From contig NZ_NBZV01000006.1 of assembly GCF_002379095.1 (NCBI RefSeq), forward strand, positions 41,001 to 105,000: 64,000 nt of DNA. Reading direction: 5' to 3'. Position numbers and translations under genes: made by a program. The notes under the pieces were generated by a model, which worked only from the letters and a program-made list of their open reading frames with translations, was not told the origin of the DNA and ran no database searches. Positions 31,119-39,595 of the stretch are shown piece after piece (the first letter of the stretch is position 1; each line of letters begins with the position of its first letter). This DNA is from Polaromonas sp. AER18D-145 (GTDB lineage Bacteria; Pseudomonadota; Gammaproteobacteria; Burkholderiales; Burkholderiaceae_C).

Positions 31119-33383
31119 TCAAATCGCCAGCGGGTCCACGTCGATGGCCCAGCGGATCAGGCTTTTGAAGTCGCCTTGTTGCCGGGTCTGGTGCAGCACC
31201 GGTTGCCAGGCCGCCAGGAAGCGCTGCAGCGCGGCGCGTGAGGGGCTTTCGACCAGCATCTGCGCGCGTTCGATGTTGGCCACCCGCTGGATGGTCATGG
31301 GCACGGCCGGGTAAGGCGTGACGGCTTCCATGCCCGGCAGTTGCTGCGTCTGCGCGGCCGCCGCTGCCGCATTCAGAAAGCCCTGGGCCACGGCCTGCTC
31401 GCGCGCTTCGGCACGCACCAGCGCCGAATAGCCGAAGGGCGACATGCCGGCGGCTTCGCGCTCTTTTAACTCTTGCGCGGCAAAAGCCGGGTAGTCGTGC
31501 TTCTTGAGCGCAGCAAACAGCGGGTGTTGCGGGTGAAAAGTCTGCACCCACATTTCGCTGGCTTCGCCGCGCTCGGCATCGCGCCCGGCCCGGCCGGCGG
31601 CCTGCATGAGCAGGCCGAACAGCCGCTCGGGCGCGCGGAAATCGCTGGAGAACAGCGCGCCGTCGGGGTTGATCGCCGCGACCAGCGTGATGTGGCGAAA
31701 GTCATGGCCCTTGGCAATCATCTGCGTGCCGACCAGCACATCGACCTCGCGCGCATGCACGCTGGCCAGCTGCGACTCGAGCGCGCCCTTGAGGCGTGTG
31801 GTGTCGGCGTCGATGCGAGCGATACGCAAGGGGCTGCCGTCGGGGCGCCGGACCGGGCGGTCGCCCGCCAGCAGCTCGGCGATGTGTTCCTCCAGCCGCT
31901 CCGTGCCTTTGCCCACGGGCGCAATGTCGATGTTGCCGCAGGCCGGGCAGGCGCGCGGCACGCGTTCGGTGAAGCCGCAGTGGTGGCAGCGCAAGGTGCG
32001 GTCTATCTTGTGGAAGACCCGGAAGGCGCTGCAGTGCGGGCACTCGCTTTTCCAGCCGCAGTCGTGGCAGGCCAGCACCGGGGCATACCCGCGCCGGTTC
32101 AGGAAAATCAGCGACTGCTCGCCGCGCGCGATGCGCTGGCTGATCGCGTCCAGCAGCGGTGGCGCAATCGTGCAGTGTTTGGGCTGGTGGTTCATGTCGA
32201 CCAGCCTGACGGCCGGGAGGCTGCCTTGTTGTTCCGCGCCCCCGATCCGTTCGCTCATGGTCAGGCGCTGGTAGCGGCCCACCACGGTGGCCTGCCAGCT
32301 TTCCAGCGAAGGGGTTGCCGAACCGAGCAGCACACGACAAATACGAGCCCCCACGCTTGTCGCTTCGCGTACTGCGCTGCCCCCCGGGGGGGCGCTGCGC
32401 CTGCGGCCCGGCCCTTCGACAGGCTCAGGACGGGCCAAGGCCGGTTCCGCGGCCCCGGCTGGTAAGGGAAAAGCCTCCGCGCCCTCACTGTCGCCTGCCT
32501 GTGATCGTGCGCTTTCCAGCATCGCGCGGTAGACCGCCAGATCCCGCGCCGAATAACGCGCGCCTTCCTGCTGCTTGTAGCTGGGGTCGTGCTCCTCGTC
32601 GACGACGATCAGGCGCAGGTTGGGCAGGGAGGCAAAAATCGCCATGCGGGTGCCCAGCACCAGCCGCGCCTGGCCGGCGTGGGCAGCAAGCCAGCTCTTG
32701 AGTCGCTGCGCGGGCGTCAGGCCACTGTGCAGCGCCACCACCTGGGCCTTGCCGAGGTGGGCAAAACGTTCCTCGAAACGCGCCTGCAGCTGCGGCGTCA
32801 GGTTGATTTCGGGCACCATCACCAGCACCTGGGCGCTTGCGTCGCCGGCCAGCACTTTGGCGGCGGCACGCAGGTAGACCTCGGTTTTGCCGCTGCCGGT
32901 CGCGCCAAACAGCAGGGCCGGCCGGGCATCGGCATCAAATTCGGCGATAGCCCTTTCCTGCTCTGCGCTGAGTGCTATTAAATCAGTAGTATCCGGAGTG
33001 TCCGGCGCGGGGACCACCGGCCGCTTGAGCCGGCGTGCCAGCTGCACGGTGCTCAGTTCGCGCAATTGCGGCGGCAGCGCGGCCAGTGCCACCTCGCCGA
33101 TGGAGCGCTGGTAGTAGCTGGCGGTGAAACCGACCAGCCGCCGCCAGGTGGCCGACAGGGGCGCCAGGCCGTCCAGCGCACCCAGCACCGCCTTGGACTG
33201 GCTTTCCGGCAGGTCGCCGCTGTCCGGCAATACCTCCCACACCACGCCCAGGACTTCGCGTTTGCCCAGCGGGACGCGCACCAGGCTTCCCGGCGGAAGC
33301 GGCCACTCGCTCCGATAGGTCAGCGGCCCGGCCACGCTGCTGTGGGCGGGAGTGGCGACAACGATGCTGAGCCAGTACCTCAT
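31119..33383 (-). CDS. priA: Primosomal replication restart helicase PriA
   Basis: A 754-residue PriA. Walker A is GATGSGKTEV near residue 160, the DEAH box is VDEEHDPSYKQQ, and paired zinc-binding cysteines follow (CHDCGWKSECPHCS, CHHCGF, CPACGN). Motif VGTQMIAKGHDF is present. Between DLAVYRAMLESA and CRVLLGSATPSLESW there is a roughly 57-residue insert, rich in Ala/Pro/Gly/Arg, that is encoded by dispersed repeats (32346-32460). This loop is absent from usual PriA, which explains the slightly long protein. The frame stays open, so the enzyme is probably functional. Confidence 0.93.
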   Translation of the reverse strand: MRYWLSIVVATPAHSSVAGPLTYRSEWPLPPGSLVRVPLGKREVLGVVWEVLPDSGDLPESQSKAVLGALDGLAPLSATWRRLVGFTASYYQRSIGEVALAALPPQLRELSTVQLARRLKRPVVPAPDTPDTTDLIALSAEQERAIAEFDADARPALLFGATGSGKTEVYLRAAAKVLAGDASAQVLVMVPEINLTPQLQARFEERFAHLGKAQVVALHSGLTPAQRLKSWLAAHAGQARLVLGTRMAIFASLPNLRLIVVDEEHDPSYKQQEGARYSARDLAVYRAMLESARSQAGDSEGAEAFPLPAGAAEPALARPEPVEGPGRRRSAPPGGSAVREATSVGARICRVLLGSATPSLESWQATVVGRYQRLTMSERIGGAEQQGSLPAVRLVDMNHQPKHCTIAPPLLDAISQRIARGEQSLIFLNRRGYAPVLACHDCGWKSECPHCSAFRVFHKIDRTLRCHHCGFTERVPRACPACGNIDIAPVGKGTERLEEHIAELLAGDRPVRRPDGSPLRIARIDADTTRLKGALESQLASVHAREVDVLVGTQMIAKGHDFRHITLVAAINPDGALFSSDFRAPERLFGLLMQAAGRAGRDAERGEASEMWVQTFHPQHPLFAALKKHDYPAFAAQELKEREAAGMSPFGYSALVRAEAREQAVAQGFLNAAAAAAQTQQLPGMEAVTPYPAVPMTIQRVANIERAQMLVESPSRAALQRFLAAWQPVLHQTRQQGDFKSLIRWAIDVDPLAI
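32346..32460 (-). repeat. GC-rich repeat (families B and C) inside priA
   Basis: The block begins CCCCCACGCTTGTCGCTTCG with a centre GCCCCCCGGGGGGGC hairpin, then the short element TTCGACAGGCTCAGGAC. It is inserted in frame and read as SAPPGGSAVREATSVGA and RPEPVEG. Confidence 0.75.
32950..32990 (-). repeat. 41-nt hairpin repeat, copy 5 (in priA)
   Basis: On the minus strand ACTACTGATTTAATAGC, CGC at tail 7-9 and GGGC at 21-24. It is read in the family frame as T-T-D-L-I-A-L-S-A. Confidence 0.6.
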
Positions 33384-33503
33384 TTTCGGGTGGATCGATT
33401 GGAAGAACAGAGGGGATAGTTAACCAGATAGTCCTAAGATACATTTGCGAACATCGCCGTAAGTGCTTGATTTAAAAAAGCTTTGGCAGTCTTCCAAGGT
33501 TTC

Positions 33504-33524
33504 TGTGGATAACTTTGTTGATAA
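33504..33524. promoter_or_regulatory. DnaA-box pair (candidate)
   Basis: TGTGGATAA (33504-33512) is the exact complement of the consensus TTATCCACA. TGTTGATAA (33516-33524) differs by one base, and TGTGAATAA at 33691-33699 also by one. Clustering in an AT-rich gap suggests DnaA binding. Confidence 0.45.
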
Positions 33525-33626
33525 ATTGCCCCGACACGCGTCCGGGCCTTATAAATCACGGCTTTTCTTAAATTGCCCGCAAAAAAAGCAGTTTAAAGAT
33601 CCTATATGAATCAAGCACTTAGAAGC

Positions 33627-33643
33627 GCTATGGCTTTGATAGC
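33627..33643. repeat. 17-nt hairpin repeat, weak copy 6
   Basis: GCTATGGCTTTGATAGC has the correct length and ends. The CGC/GGGC tail is missing on both sides, so membership in the family is uncertain. Confidence 0.35.
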
Positions 33644-33736
33644 GGGAGACCGACTTGTTACAGCTTCATGCGGCACCGCAGCACAAATTTTGTGAATAAG
33701 TCCAGTCTGCCGAGCCGGGATTTGTGCTATCAGACG

Positions 33737-33758
33737 GCAAAACCCGCATCAATGCGGG
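33737..33758 (-). terminator. Intrinsic terminator of hemE
   Basis: On the minus strand CCCGCAT and ATGCGGG pair around a 2-nt loop and are followed by TTTTGCC. The hemE stop codon lies in the hairpin, so termination begins immediately at the end of the gene. Confidence 0.7.
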
Positions 33759-34849
33759 GTTCCCGTGCGCATGCGGCGTGAATAGGCGTGCACGGCGCGG
33801 ACCAGCACCTCCACGTTTTCGGGCGGGGTGTGCTGGCTGATGCCATGGCCCAGGTTGAAGATGTGGGTCGGGCCGGTGCTGCGCGTGTCCGCATGCGGGG
33901 TACCGAAACTATCCAGTACCTTGGTCACTTCTTCCTCTATCTGCGCCGGGTTGGCGAACAGCACATTGGGGTCCAGGTTGCCCTGCAGCGCCATGCGCCC
34001 GCCTACCCGCGCGCGGGCCTGGGCCAGGTTCACGGTCCAGTCCAGGCCGAGCACTTCGCAGTCGAGCCCGGCCATCTGCTCCAGCCACAGGCCGCCGCCC
34101 TTGGTGAACACCAGGCGCGGAATGATCACGCCGTCATGGCTGCGCTTGAGCTGGCTCAGCACGCGCTGGGTGTAAGCCAGGCTGAAGGTCTGGAAGGCCG
34201 CGTCGGCCAGCACGCCGCCCCAGCTGTCGAAAATCATCACCGCCTGGGCGCCGGCCTCGATCTGCGCGTTCAGGTAGGCCGCCACCGCGTCGGCATTGAT
34301 GGCGAGCATCTTGTGCATCAGGTCGGGGCGCTGGTACAGCATGGTCTTGACCAGGCGGTAGTCGTTGGAGCCGGCGCCCTCGACCATGTAGCAGGCCAGC
34401 GTCCAGGGGCTGCCGGAAAAACCGATCAGCGGCACCCGGCCGTTCAGCGCCTTGCGGATGGAGGTGACGGCGTTGAAGACATAACGCAGTTTTTCCATGT
34501 CCGGCACTTCGAGTTTGGCCACGGCCGCCTCATCACGGACGGGTGTCGCAAAACGCGGGCCCTCGCCGAGTGCAAACGACAGGCCCAGGCCCATGGCGTC
34601 GGGCACGGTCAGGATGTCGGAAAACAGGATGGCGGCGTCCAGCGGGTAACGCTCCAGGGGCTGCAGCGTGACTTCGGTGGCGTAGTCGGGTGAGGTCGCC
34701 AGACCCATGAAGCTGCCGGCCTTGGCGCGGCTGGCGCGGTACTCCGGCAGGTAGCGTCCGGCCTGGCGCATCAGCCAGACGGGGGTGTAGTCGGTGGCCT
34801 GACGCAGGCAGGCGCGCAAAAAGGTGTCGTTTTGGAGGGGAGCAAACAT
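33749..34849 (-). CDS. hemE: Uroporphyrinogen decarboxylase
   Basis: A 366-residue enzyme of haem synthesis that converts uroporphyrinogen III to coproporphyrinogen III. The N-terminal signature [16 protein letters not shown] is at about residues 23-38, and the second signature [16 protein letters not shown] follows near residue 143. The start at 34849 gives the standard N-terminus. A terminator overlaps its stop. Demand for haem from the many c-type cytochromes here is consistent but it is a universal housekeeping gene. Confidence 0.96.
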   Translation of the reverse strand: MFAPLQNDTFLRACLRQATDYTPVWLMRQAGRYLPEYRASRAKAGSFMGLATSPDYATEVTLQPLERYPLDAAILFSDILTVPDAMGLGLSFALGEGPRFATPVRDEAAVAKLEVPDMEKLRYVFNAVTSIRKALNGRVPLIGFSGSPWTLACYMVEGAGSNDYRLVKTMLYQRPDLMHKMLAINADAVAAYLNAQIEAGAQAVMIFDSWGGVLADAAFQTFSLAYTQRVLSQLKRSHDGVIIPRLVFTKGGGLWLEQMAGLDCEVLGLDWTVNLAQARARVGGRMALQGNLDPNVLFANPAQIEEEVTKVLDSFGTPHADTRSTGPTHIFNLGHGISQHTPPENVEVLVRAVHAYSRRMRTGTPH

Positions 34850-34933
34850 GGCTCCATTGTCTCAGAGCCGTGAATCTTTCTACTGCGAGGGCCGATCTGG
34901 CGCCCGCGTGGCGGCGCGGGGGAGTTTTGAATC

Positions 34934-35111
34934 AAGCAGGGGCCGCGGGTCCGGCTTTGCCGGCCCGCAGGCGCAGCGGCCCCCGAGGGGCTGGAGCCTG
35001 CGGCTCCAAAGCTGCTTGAGCAGCTTTGGACAGGCGACAGAAGCGAAGCCTCTGGCGAGCGGCGGCCTGCAAGGCCTCGGGAGTTACACGAAGTGAACGA
35101 CCGTGGGGGCC
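34934..35111 (+). repeat. Composite GC-rich repeat (family B) after a lipoprotein gene
   Basis: Begins CAAGCAGGGGCCGCGGGTCC like the block at 48767, contains GCAGGCGCAGCGGCCCCCGAGGGG and ends GTGGGGGCCC. Internal short palindromes (GGAGCCTGCGGCTCC, AAAGCTGCTTGAGCAGCTTT) are added. It fills the gap between hemE and the next gene; no ORF is credible. Confidence 0.65.
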
Positions 35112-35855
35112 CTACCTGACCGGTAGGAACTGGAGGAAAGAAGCGCCCGCCAGGCTCTGCACATAGGTGATCACGGCGCGACGGTATTTCTCGGTCAGGA
35201 CTTCGGAGAGCAGGTCGAGCCGGCCGATGACCTTGCCGAACTCGCGCTCGAAACTGAGGTTGCGTTCGCGTTCGGAGATCTCGTCGGCCAGCAGCAGGGG
35301 CTGGCCGGCCGGGTTGCGCCGCGAGGCCAGCAGCCAGACGGCCGACTCGATGTTGCGCGCGGCGTTGTAGATATATTGCGCGTCCAGGCTGTCGACCAGG
35401 TAGAAGTCGGTCTTGCCGTTGTGCGCCACGATCAGCATGTCGGCGCTGGCATACACAAAAGCGGCCACCCGGTCGCCCCGGAAGTCGGGGCTCAGCGCCA
35501 GCGACAGGGCGGCGATGTCGCGTTTGCCCTGCAGCTCCGGCCAGGGCGTGCGGCTGTCGATGGCGCTGCGCACGCGCTGGACCGCCGCCTCGCGGCTGGT
35601 GCTGCCGGTCTTGCGCCATTCGGCGGGGTTGCGCCGATACAGCTTGTCGAGCAGGCGGTACAGGCTGTCGAGGTTGTCGCGCATGCCCAGGGTGGCCATG
35701 CGGTTCACATCCGATTGCGCCAGCTCGCCCGAGGTCAGCGGCGCCACCTGCGTTTCACCGCGGTGGGTCGGGGCCGTCTGGAGGCAGCCGCCCAGCAGCA
35801 GCAAGGCCGGCAGACAGAACAGGGACAACAGCAAAGGCCGGTGCGGGGAGGGCAT
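35112..35855 (-). CDS. Predicted lipoprotein, unknown function
   Basis: A 247-residue protein with a lipoprotein signal ending LLGGC (lipid Cys about 24). The rest is soluble and mainly helical, with SDVNRMATLGMRDNLDSLYRLLDKLYRRNPAEWRK and FVYASADMLIVAHNGKTDFYLVDSLDAQYIYNAARNIE. I do not recognise a named family, though the style is of conserved Burkholderiales lipoproteins. Its gene ends next to a composite repeat block. Confidence 0.75.
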   Translation of the reverse strand: MPSPHRPLLLSLFCLPALLLLGGCLQTAPTHRGETQVAPLTSGELAQSDVNRMATLGMRDNLDSLYRLLDKLYRRNPAEWRKTGSTSREAAVQRVRSAIDSRTPWPELQGKRDIAALSLALSPDFRGDRVAAFVYASADMLIVAHNGKTDFYLVDSLDAQYIYNAARNIESAVWLLASRRNPAGQPLLLADEISERERNLSFEREFGKVIGRLDLLSEVLTEKYRRAVITYVQSLAGASFLQFLPVR

Positions 35856-35903
35856 GCGGCGATTATCCCGGAGCCGCCGCAGGGCGCAAGCGCCGCGGGC
35901 CCG

Positions 35904-36362
35904 TCAGCCGCCGGGGGCCGGCAGCAGGCCGCGCGACTTCAGCACCCTGTGGTCAACCATGAGGCAGTGGTCCTGCACCACCAGCAGGCCCGCCGCTTCG
36001 GCCTGGGCGGCGGCCGCCGGGTGGCGGATGCCGAGCTGCATCCAGACGGCTTTGGCACCAATGGCGATCGCCTCGTCGATGATGGGCGGAATGTCCTCGC
36101 TGTTGCGAAAGCAGTTCACCAGGTCGATGTGTTCGTGCTGCGCCGCTTCCGTCAGGCTGGCATAGGCTTTTTCACCGAGCACCTCGCTGACATTCGGGTT
36201 GACCGGGATGATGCGGTAACCCTGGCCCTGCATGTAGCGCGCCACGTCGAAACTGGCGCGATGCGGCTTGGGCGACAGGCCCACCACTGCAATCGTGCGG
36301 CAATGGGTGAGGATATGGGGCAGACGTTCGGCCGGCGGGAGAGCGGTCACGGAGGGGCTCAT
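35904..36362 (-). CDS. CoA-binding domain protein (YccU-like)
   Basis: A 152-residue Rossmann-fold protein of the CoA-binding family: TIAVVGLSPKPHRASFDVARYMQGQGYRIIPVNP near residue 22, then VDLVNCFRN and a final DHCLMVDH. Members bind CoA, but their exact role is unknown. Its start overlaps the redoxin stop by 4 bases, making a likely operon dsbD-redoxin-CoA-binding protein. Confidence 0.88.
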   Translation of the reverse strand: MSPSVTALPPAERLPHILTHCRTIAVVGLSPKPHRASFDVARYMQGQGYRIIPVNPNVSEVLGEKAYASLTEAAQHEHIDLVNCFRNSEDIPPIIDEAIAIGAKAVWMQLGIRHPAAAAQAEAAGLLVVQDHCLMVDHRVLKSRGLLPAPGG

Positions 36363-36991
36363 GCCTTGTACTTGATCGAGCAGCCGTAGGCGCGGCTGCT
36401 CGCCACGCTGAGGGCCTTGCCGGCCAGCGCTTCGTTCAAGCCCTGGCGCACATAGTTGGTCGCGGTCCGGATGTCATCCACGCGGGCGGAGGGCACGCTG
36501 TCGATGGCCCCGGCATACATCAGCTGGCCTTGCGGGCTGATGATGTACATGTGCGGCGTGGTCCGGGCGCTGTAGAGCTGGCCGATGCTGCCGGACTCGT
36601 CCATCAGGGTGGCGCTGGCCGCCGCCTGTTTGTTGCGCATCCAGCCGGCAAGCTGGGCGGGCACCAGGTAGTCGCCGCTGCCGGTTTCGGTCGAGTTGAC
36701 GGCCAGCCAGACCACCCCTTTGCCAGCGGCCTCCTTCTGCAGGCCCTGCATGTTGCCGTTGTAGTGTTTTTGCACAAACGGGCAGCCGGGGTTGGTCCAT
36801 TCCAGCACCACCAGCTTGCCCTTGTAGTCGCTGAGGCGATGGGTTTTTCCGGTGGTATCCACTGCGGAAAAGTCCGGCGCGGCCTGGCCAACGACCGCGG
36901 CCGCGTGGGCGGTCTGTGTGAACGTCGCAGCCCACGGGGCGGTAAACAGGGCAGTGGAAAAGATCCGGCGATTGACGCGGTGATTCAACAT
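36359..36991 (-). CDS. Secreted thioredoxin-fold redoxin
   Basis: A 210-residue protein with a signal (cut near AHAAAVV) and a peroxiredoxin/TlpA-like domain: GQAAPDFSAVDTTGKTHRLSDYKGKLVVLEWTNPGCPFVQKHYNGN. Only one cysteine is in the active-site position (GCPFV, not CxxC), with further cysteines in the C-terminal tail YGCSIKY. It probably works in periplasmic thiol redox, receiving electrons from the adjacent DsbD, as suggested by the shared operon. The exact substrate is not known. Confidence 0.82.
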   Translation of the reverse strand: MLNHRVNRRIFSTALFTAPWAATFTQTAHAAAVVGQAAPDFSAVDTTGKTHRLSDYKGKLVVLEWTNPGCPFVQKHYNGNMQGLQKEAAGKGVVWLAVNSTETGSGDYLVPAQLAGWMRNKQAAASATLMDESGSIGQLYSARTTPHMYIISPQGQLMYAGAIDSVPSARVDDIRTATNYVRQGLNEALAGKALSVASSRAYGCSIKYKA

Positions 36992-37030
36992 GGCTGGATC
37001 TCCTTCAGAAAAATGAAGTGACAGGCAGTA

Positions 37031-39190
37031 CTAGAGCTTGGCCAGTTCGGCCCGCACATCAGCGACCGACAGAATTTCCGACAGCACCACCGGCGCGCGG
37101 CCGGGCTTGTAGATCACATACACCGGCACGCCGTTGCGGCCCAGTTGCGCCAGCGCGGCGGTCACGGCCGGGTCGCGGCGCGTCCAGTCGGCGCGCAGCA
37201 GGGCTACGTTTTTGGCATCCATGTCGGCCAGCACGCCGGCATCGGCCAGCGTGGTTTTCTTGTTGTACTGGCAGGTCACGCACCAGGCGGCGGTGAAATC
37301 GACAAACACGTTCTGGCCCTGGGCCGCAAGCTGGTCCACCCGGCCCGGCTCCCAAGCCTGCCAGCGGTCCGAGGCTGCTGCAGCGGCGCTGGAAGCCTCC
37401 AGCGGCTTGATGATGTTTTGGCCCACAGCCCAGACGCCGAAAGCGCCAAGCGCTATCGAAAGCGTAGCGGCTACGGTTCGGGTCCGGCCCCGCAGTGTCA
37501 GCGACCACAGCACCAGCGCCATCAGCACCAGCAGCGCCAGCAGGGCGCCGGCACCGTCGATGCCGCTTTGCTGGCCCAGCACCCAGACCAGCCAGGCGAC
37601 GGTGGCGAACATCGGAAACGCCATCAGCTGCTTGAAGGTCACCATCCACGCGCCCGGGCGCGGCAGGGCGCGCGCCACCGCTGGCACGGCACTGGCCGCC
37701 AGATAGGGCAGGGCCATGCCCAGGCCGATGGCCCCAAACACCGCCAGCGCCTGGAGGGCCGGCAGGCCCACGGCGTAGCCGAGCGAAGCCCCCATGAAAG
37801 GCGCGGTGCAGGGCGAGGCAATCGCGGTGGCCAGCACGCCGGTCAGAAAGGCATTGAGCGTCGGGTTTTTGGCCTGCAGGCCGGCGACCTTGCCGGGCAC
37901 CACGCTGCCAAATTCAAACAGGCCCGCCAGGTTCAGGCCGATCAGTGTGAACAGCACGGCCAGCCCGGCCACCACGGCCGGGCTTTGCAGCTGGAAGCCC
38001 CAGCCGAGCTGCTCGCCGGTGGCGCGCAGGCCCAGCAGCAGGGCGCCCAGCGCCAGGAAGGACAGCACCACGCCGGCCGTGTAGGCCAGCCCGCCGCTCA
38101 GGCGGGTGGCGCGGTTTTTCTCCTTGGCGAAACTCATCACCTTGATGGCCAGCACCGGAAACACGCAGGGCATGAGGTTCAGGATCAGTCCGCCCAGCAG
38201 CGCACCCAGCAGGGCAGCGATCAGTGTGAGCGGCGGCGCGCTGCTGCCGGTGGGCGCCGCACCCAGCGCCGCATTGGCCTTGAGCGCTGCTTCCAGCGCC
38301 GGCGACACCGTGGCCGCGGCAGCCACGGCCGGCCAGTCGCCCTTGACCGGCACCTCGATGCGGTAAGCGGTCTGGTCCAGCGCCACCACCACCGGCATCA
38401 CGCGCGGGCTTTCGCTGCGCTGGCTGGAGAGCGGCAGTTGCGCGGTCCACACCGCGCCCTGCCATTTTTGCTGCCAGGCGCCGGCGGGCTCGATCACGCT
38501 GCCGGTTTCGGGGAAAAAGTCCAGGGTCTTGCCCTGCAGGCGCGCGGGCAGGCCCGCGAGCGCCACCTGGATGGTGTTGGCGCTGACCTGCACCTCGCTG
38601 CCGCTTGCGGCCTGCGGCTGGGGGCTGGCGGCAAAGGCGGCGGCAAACAGGCCGCTGCTGCTGCCGGTCGAACTGCGGACCGGGATTTGCAGGGAAAAAT
38701 CACCTTCCTGCGGAATACATTCCTTCTTGCAGATCAGCCAGCTGGCCTTGAGCCGGATGTCGAGGTTGGCGGCGTTGAAGCCGGGGGCCACGGTGAGCGG
38801 CACCGGCAACAGCACGGTGCCTTCGTAGCCATAGTTGGCAAGGGTGCCAATCGGTATCTTTTTCGGCGTGGGCCAAGCGATGTCGCCAGCGGTGACACCG
38901 GCCGGCAGCGTCCATTCGAGCAGGGTCGGCAGGCCGGAATCGCCGGAGTTTTTCCAGTAGGTGTGCCATTCGGGAATGTGCGCCAGCTGCAGGCCCACCC
39001 AGACCGGTTTTCCCGGCTCCACGCCATCGGGCGCCCAGGCCAGCAGTTCGGCACGCACCTGGTCGGTGCTCACCACGGCATTCGCCGGGGCCTTGTTGGT
39101 GAAGCTGAGTTGGGCGGTAGCGCCCGTCGTGAAAGCGCAGGCAGCTATCAAAAACAGAGCGGACGTCAGGCGGTGAAAAATCATGGTCAT
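37031..39190 (-). CDS. dsbD: Thiol:disulfide interchange protein DsbD/ScsB type
   Basis: A 719-residue membrane electron carrier moving reductant from cytoplasmic thioredoxin to the periplasm. Domains in order: signal peptide, periplasmic N-terminal domain with paired cysteines in ICKKECIPQEG, eight-helix DsbD core from about residue 315 with one Cys near LMPCVFPVLA and another in ASPCTAPFMG, and a C-terminal thioredoxin domain with CVTC (Cys 637, Cys 640). The N-terminal domain is more ScsB-like than E. coli DsbD. Two copies of the 41-nt repeat are inside it, one coding the signal-peptide core (ALFLIAACAFTTGA), one a transmembrane helix (ATLSIALGAFGVWAVG). Confidence 0.92.
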   Translation of the reverse strand: MTMIFHRLTSALFLIAACAFTTGATAQLSFTNKAPANAVVSTDQVRAELLAWAPDGVEPGKPVWVGLQLAHIPEWHTYWKNSGDSGLPTLLEWTLPAGVTAGDIAWPTPKKIPIGTLANYGYEGTVLLPVPLTVAPGFNAANLDIRLKASWLICKKECIPQEGDFSLQIPVRSSTGSSSGLFAAAFAASPQPQAASGSEVQVSANTIQVALAGLPARLQGKTLDFFPETGSVIEPAGAWQQKWQGAVWTAQLPLSSQRSESPRVMPVVVALDQTAYRIEVPVKGDWPAVAAAATVSPALEAALKANAALGAAPTGSSAPPLTLIAALLGALLGGLILNLMPCVFPVLAIKVMSFAKEKNRATRLSGGLAYTAGVVLSFLALGALLLGLRATGEQLGWGFQLQSPAVVAGLAVLFTLIGLNLAGLFEFGSVVPGKVAGLQAKNPTLNAFLTGVLATAIASPCTAPFMGASLGYAVGLPALQALAVFGAIGLGMALPYLAASAVPAVARALPRPGAWMVTFKQLMAFPMFATVAWLVWVLGQQSGIDGAGALLALLVLMALVLWSLTLRGRTRTVAATLSIALGAFGVWAVGQNIIKPLEASSAAAAASDRWQAWEPGRVDQLAAQGQNVFVDFTAAWCVTCQYNKKTTLADAGVLADMDAKNVALLRADWTRRDPAVTAALAQLGRNGVPVYVIYKPGRAPVVLSEILSVADVRAELAKL
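37428..37468 (-). repeat. 41-nt hairpin repeat, copy 7 (codes TM helix of DsbD)
   Basis: Minus-strand hairpin GCTACGCTTTCGATAGC, CGC at tail 7-9 and GGGC at 21-24. Read as A-T-L-S-I-A-L-G-A in the family frame. Confidence 0.7.
39120..39160 (-). repeat. 41-nt hairpin repeat, copy 8 (codes DsbD signal peptide)
   Basis: Minus-strand hairpin GCTCTGTTTTTGATAGC, CGC at tail 7-9 and GGGC shifted by two bases. Read as A-L-F-L-I-A-A-C-A in the family frame. Confidence 0.7.
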
Positions 39191-39246
39191 GGTGTGAGCG
39201 GCACGCTGGCCTTTAGTTCCGGGGACGGTGCCCGAAGGCCTCTGTC

Positions 39247-39585
39247 CTATTGTCGTCCGGCAGGGGCCGTGGGCAGGCCGGGCTGCGCAAACACCGCCGG
39301 CAGCTTTTTCGGCGCGCGTATGCGCAACTGCTTGTTGACGTTTTCCCGGCCGAAGACCACCTCGATGTCGCTGACCGCCACGCCGAACAGCGGCGCCAGG
39401 AAACGCAGCATGTGGTCGGTGGCCTTGCCGGCCTGTGGCGCCGCGGTCACGCTGACCTTGAGCTGGGTGCCCTTGGGTTTGCCGATCGCGTCACGGCTGG
39501 CCGACGGTTTGCCCAGGATGTTGACCACCAGCACCTCGCCGTCCCAGGCAAAAAAGGTGTCGCCGGTGGCATTTCTTGGTCGCAT
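39247..39585 (-). CDS. DUF167/YggU-family protein
   Basis: A 112-residue small protein with VNILGKPSASRDAIG, then QLKVSVTAAPQAGKATDHMLRFLAPLFGV and VVFGRENVNKQLRI, the usual pattern of the DUF167 (YggU) family. The function is unknown. The start at 39585 is chosen because the longer frame reads into the preceding gene. It lies 10 bp after the AlaX-type gene, so both are likely co-transcribed. Confidence 0.82.
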   Translation of the reverse strand: MRPRNATGDTFFAWDGEVLVVNILGKPSASRDAIGKPKGTQLKVSVTAAPQAGKATDHMLRFLAPLFGVAVSDIEVVFGRENVNKQLRIRAPKKLPAVFAQPGLPTAPAGRQ

Positions 39586-39595
39586 CGGACAAGGA

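Larger units (their letters stand above)
33384..33748. other. AT-rich intergenic region between priA and hemE
   Basis: No gene is seen in 365 bp. It is markedly AT-rich compared with the flanks, with runs such as TTTAAAAAAG and AAAAAAAGCAG, three DnaA-box-like nonamers and a weak 17-nt hairpin (33627-33643). It must contain the priA promoter and the hemE terminator. Confidence 0.6.

Noticed and set aside
33384..33748. Chromosome origin of replication
   Set aside because: Three DnaA-like boxes and AT-richness are not enough; no dnaA, dnaN, gyrB or rpmH gene is present and skew cannot be computed.
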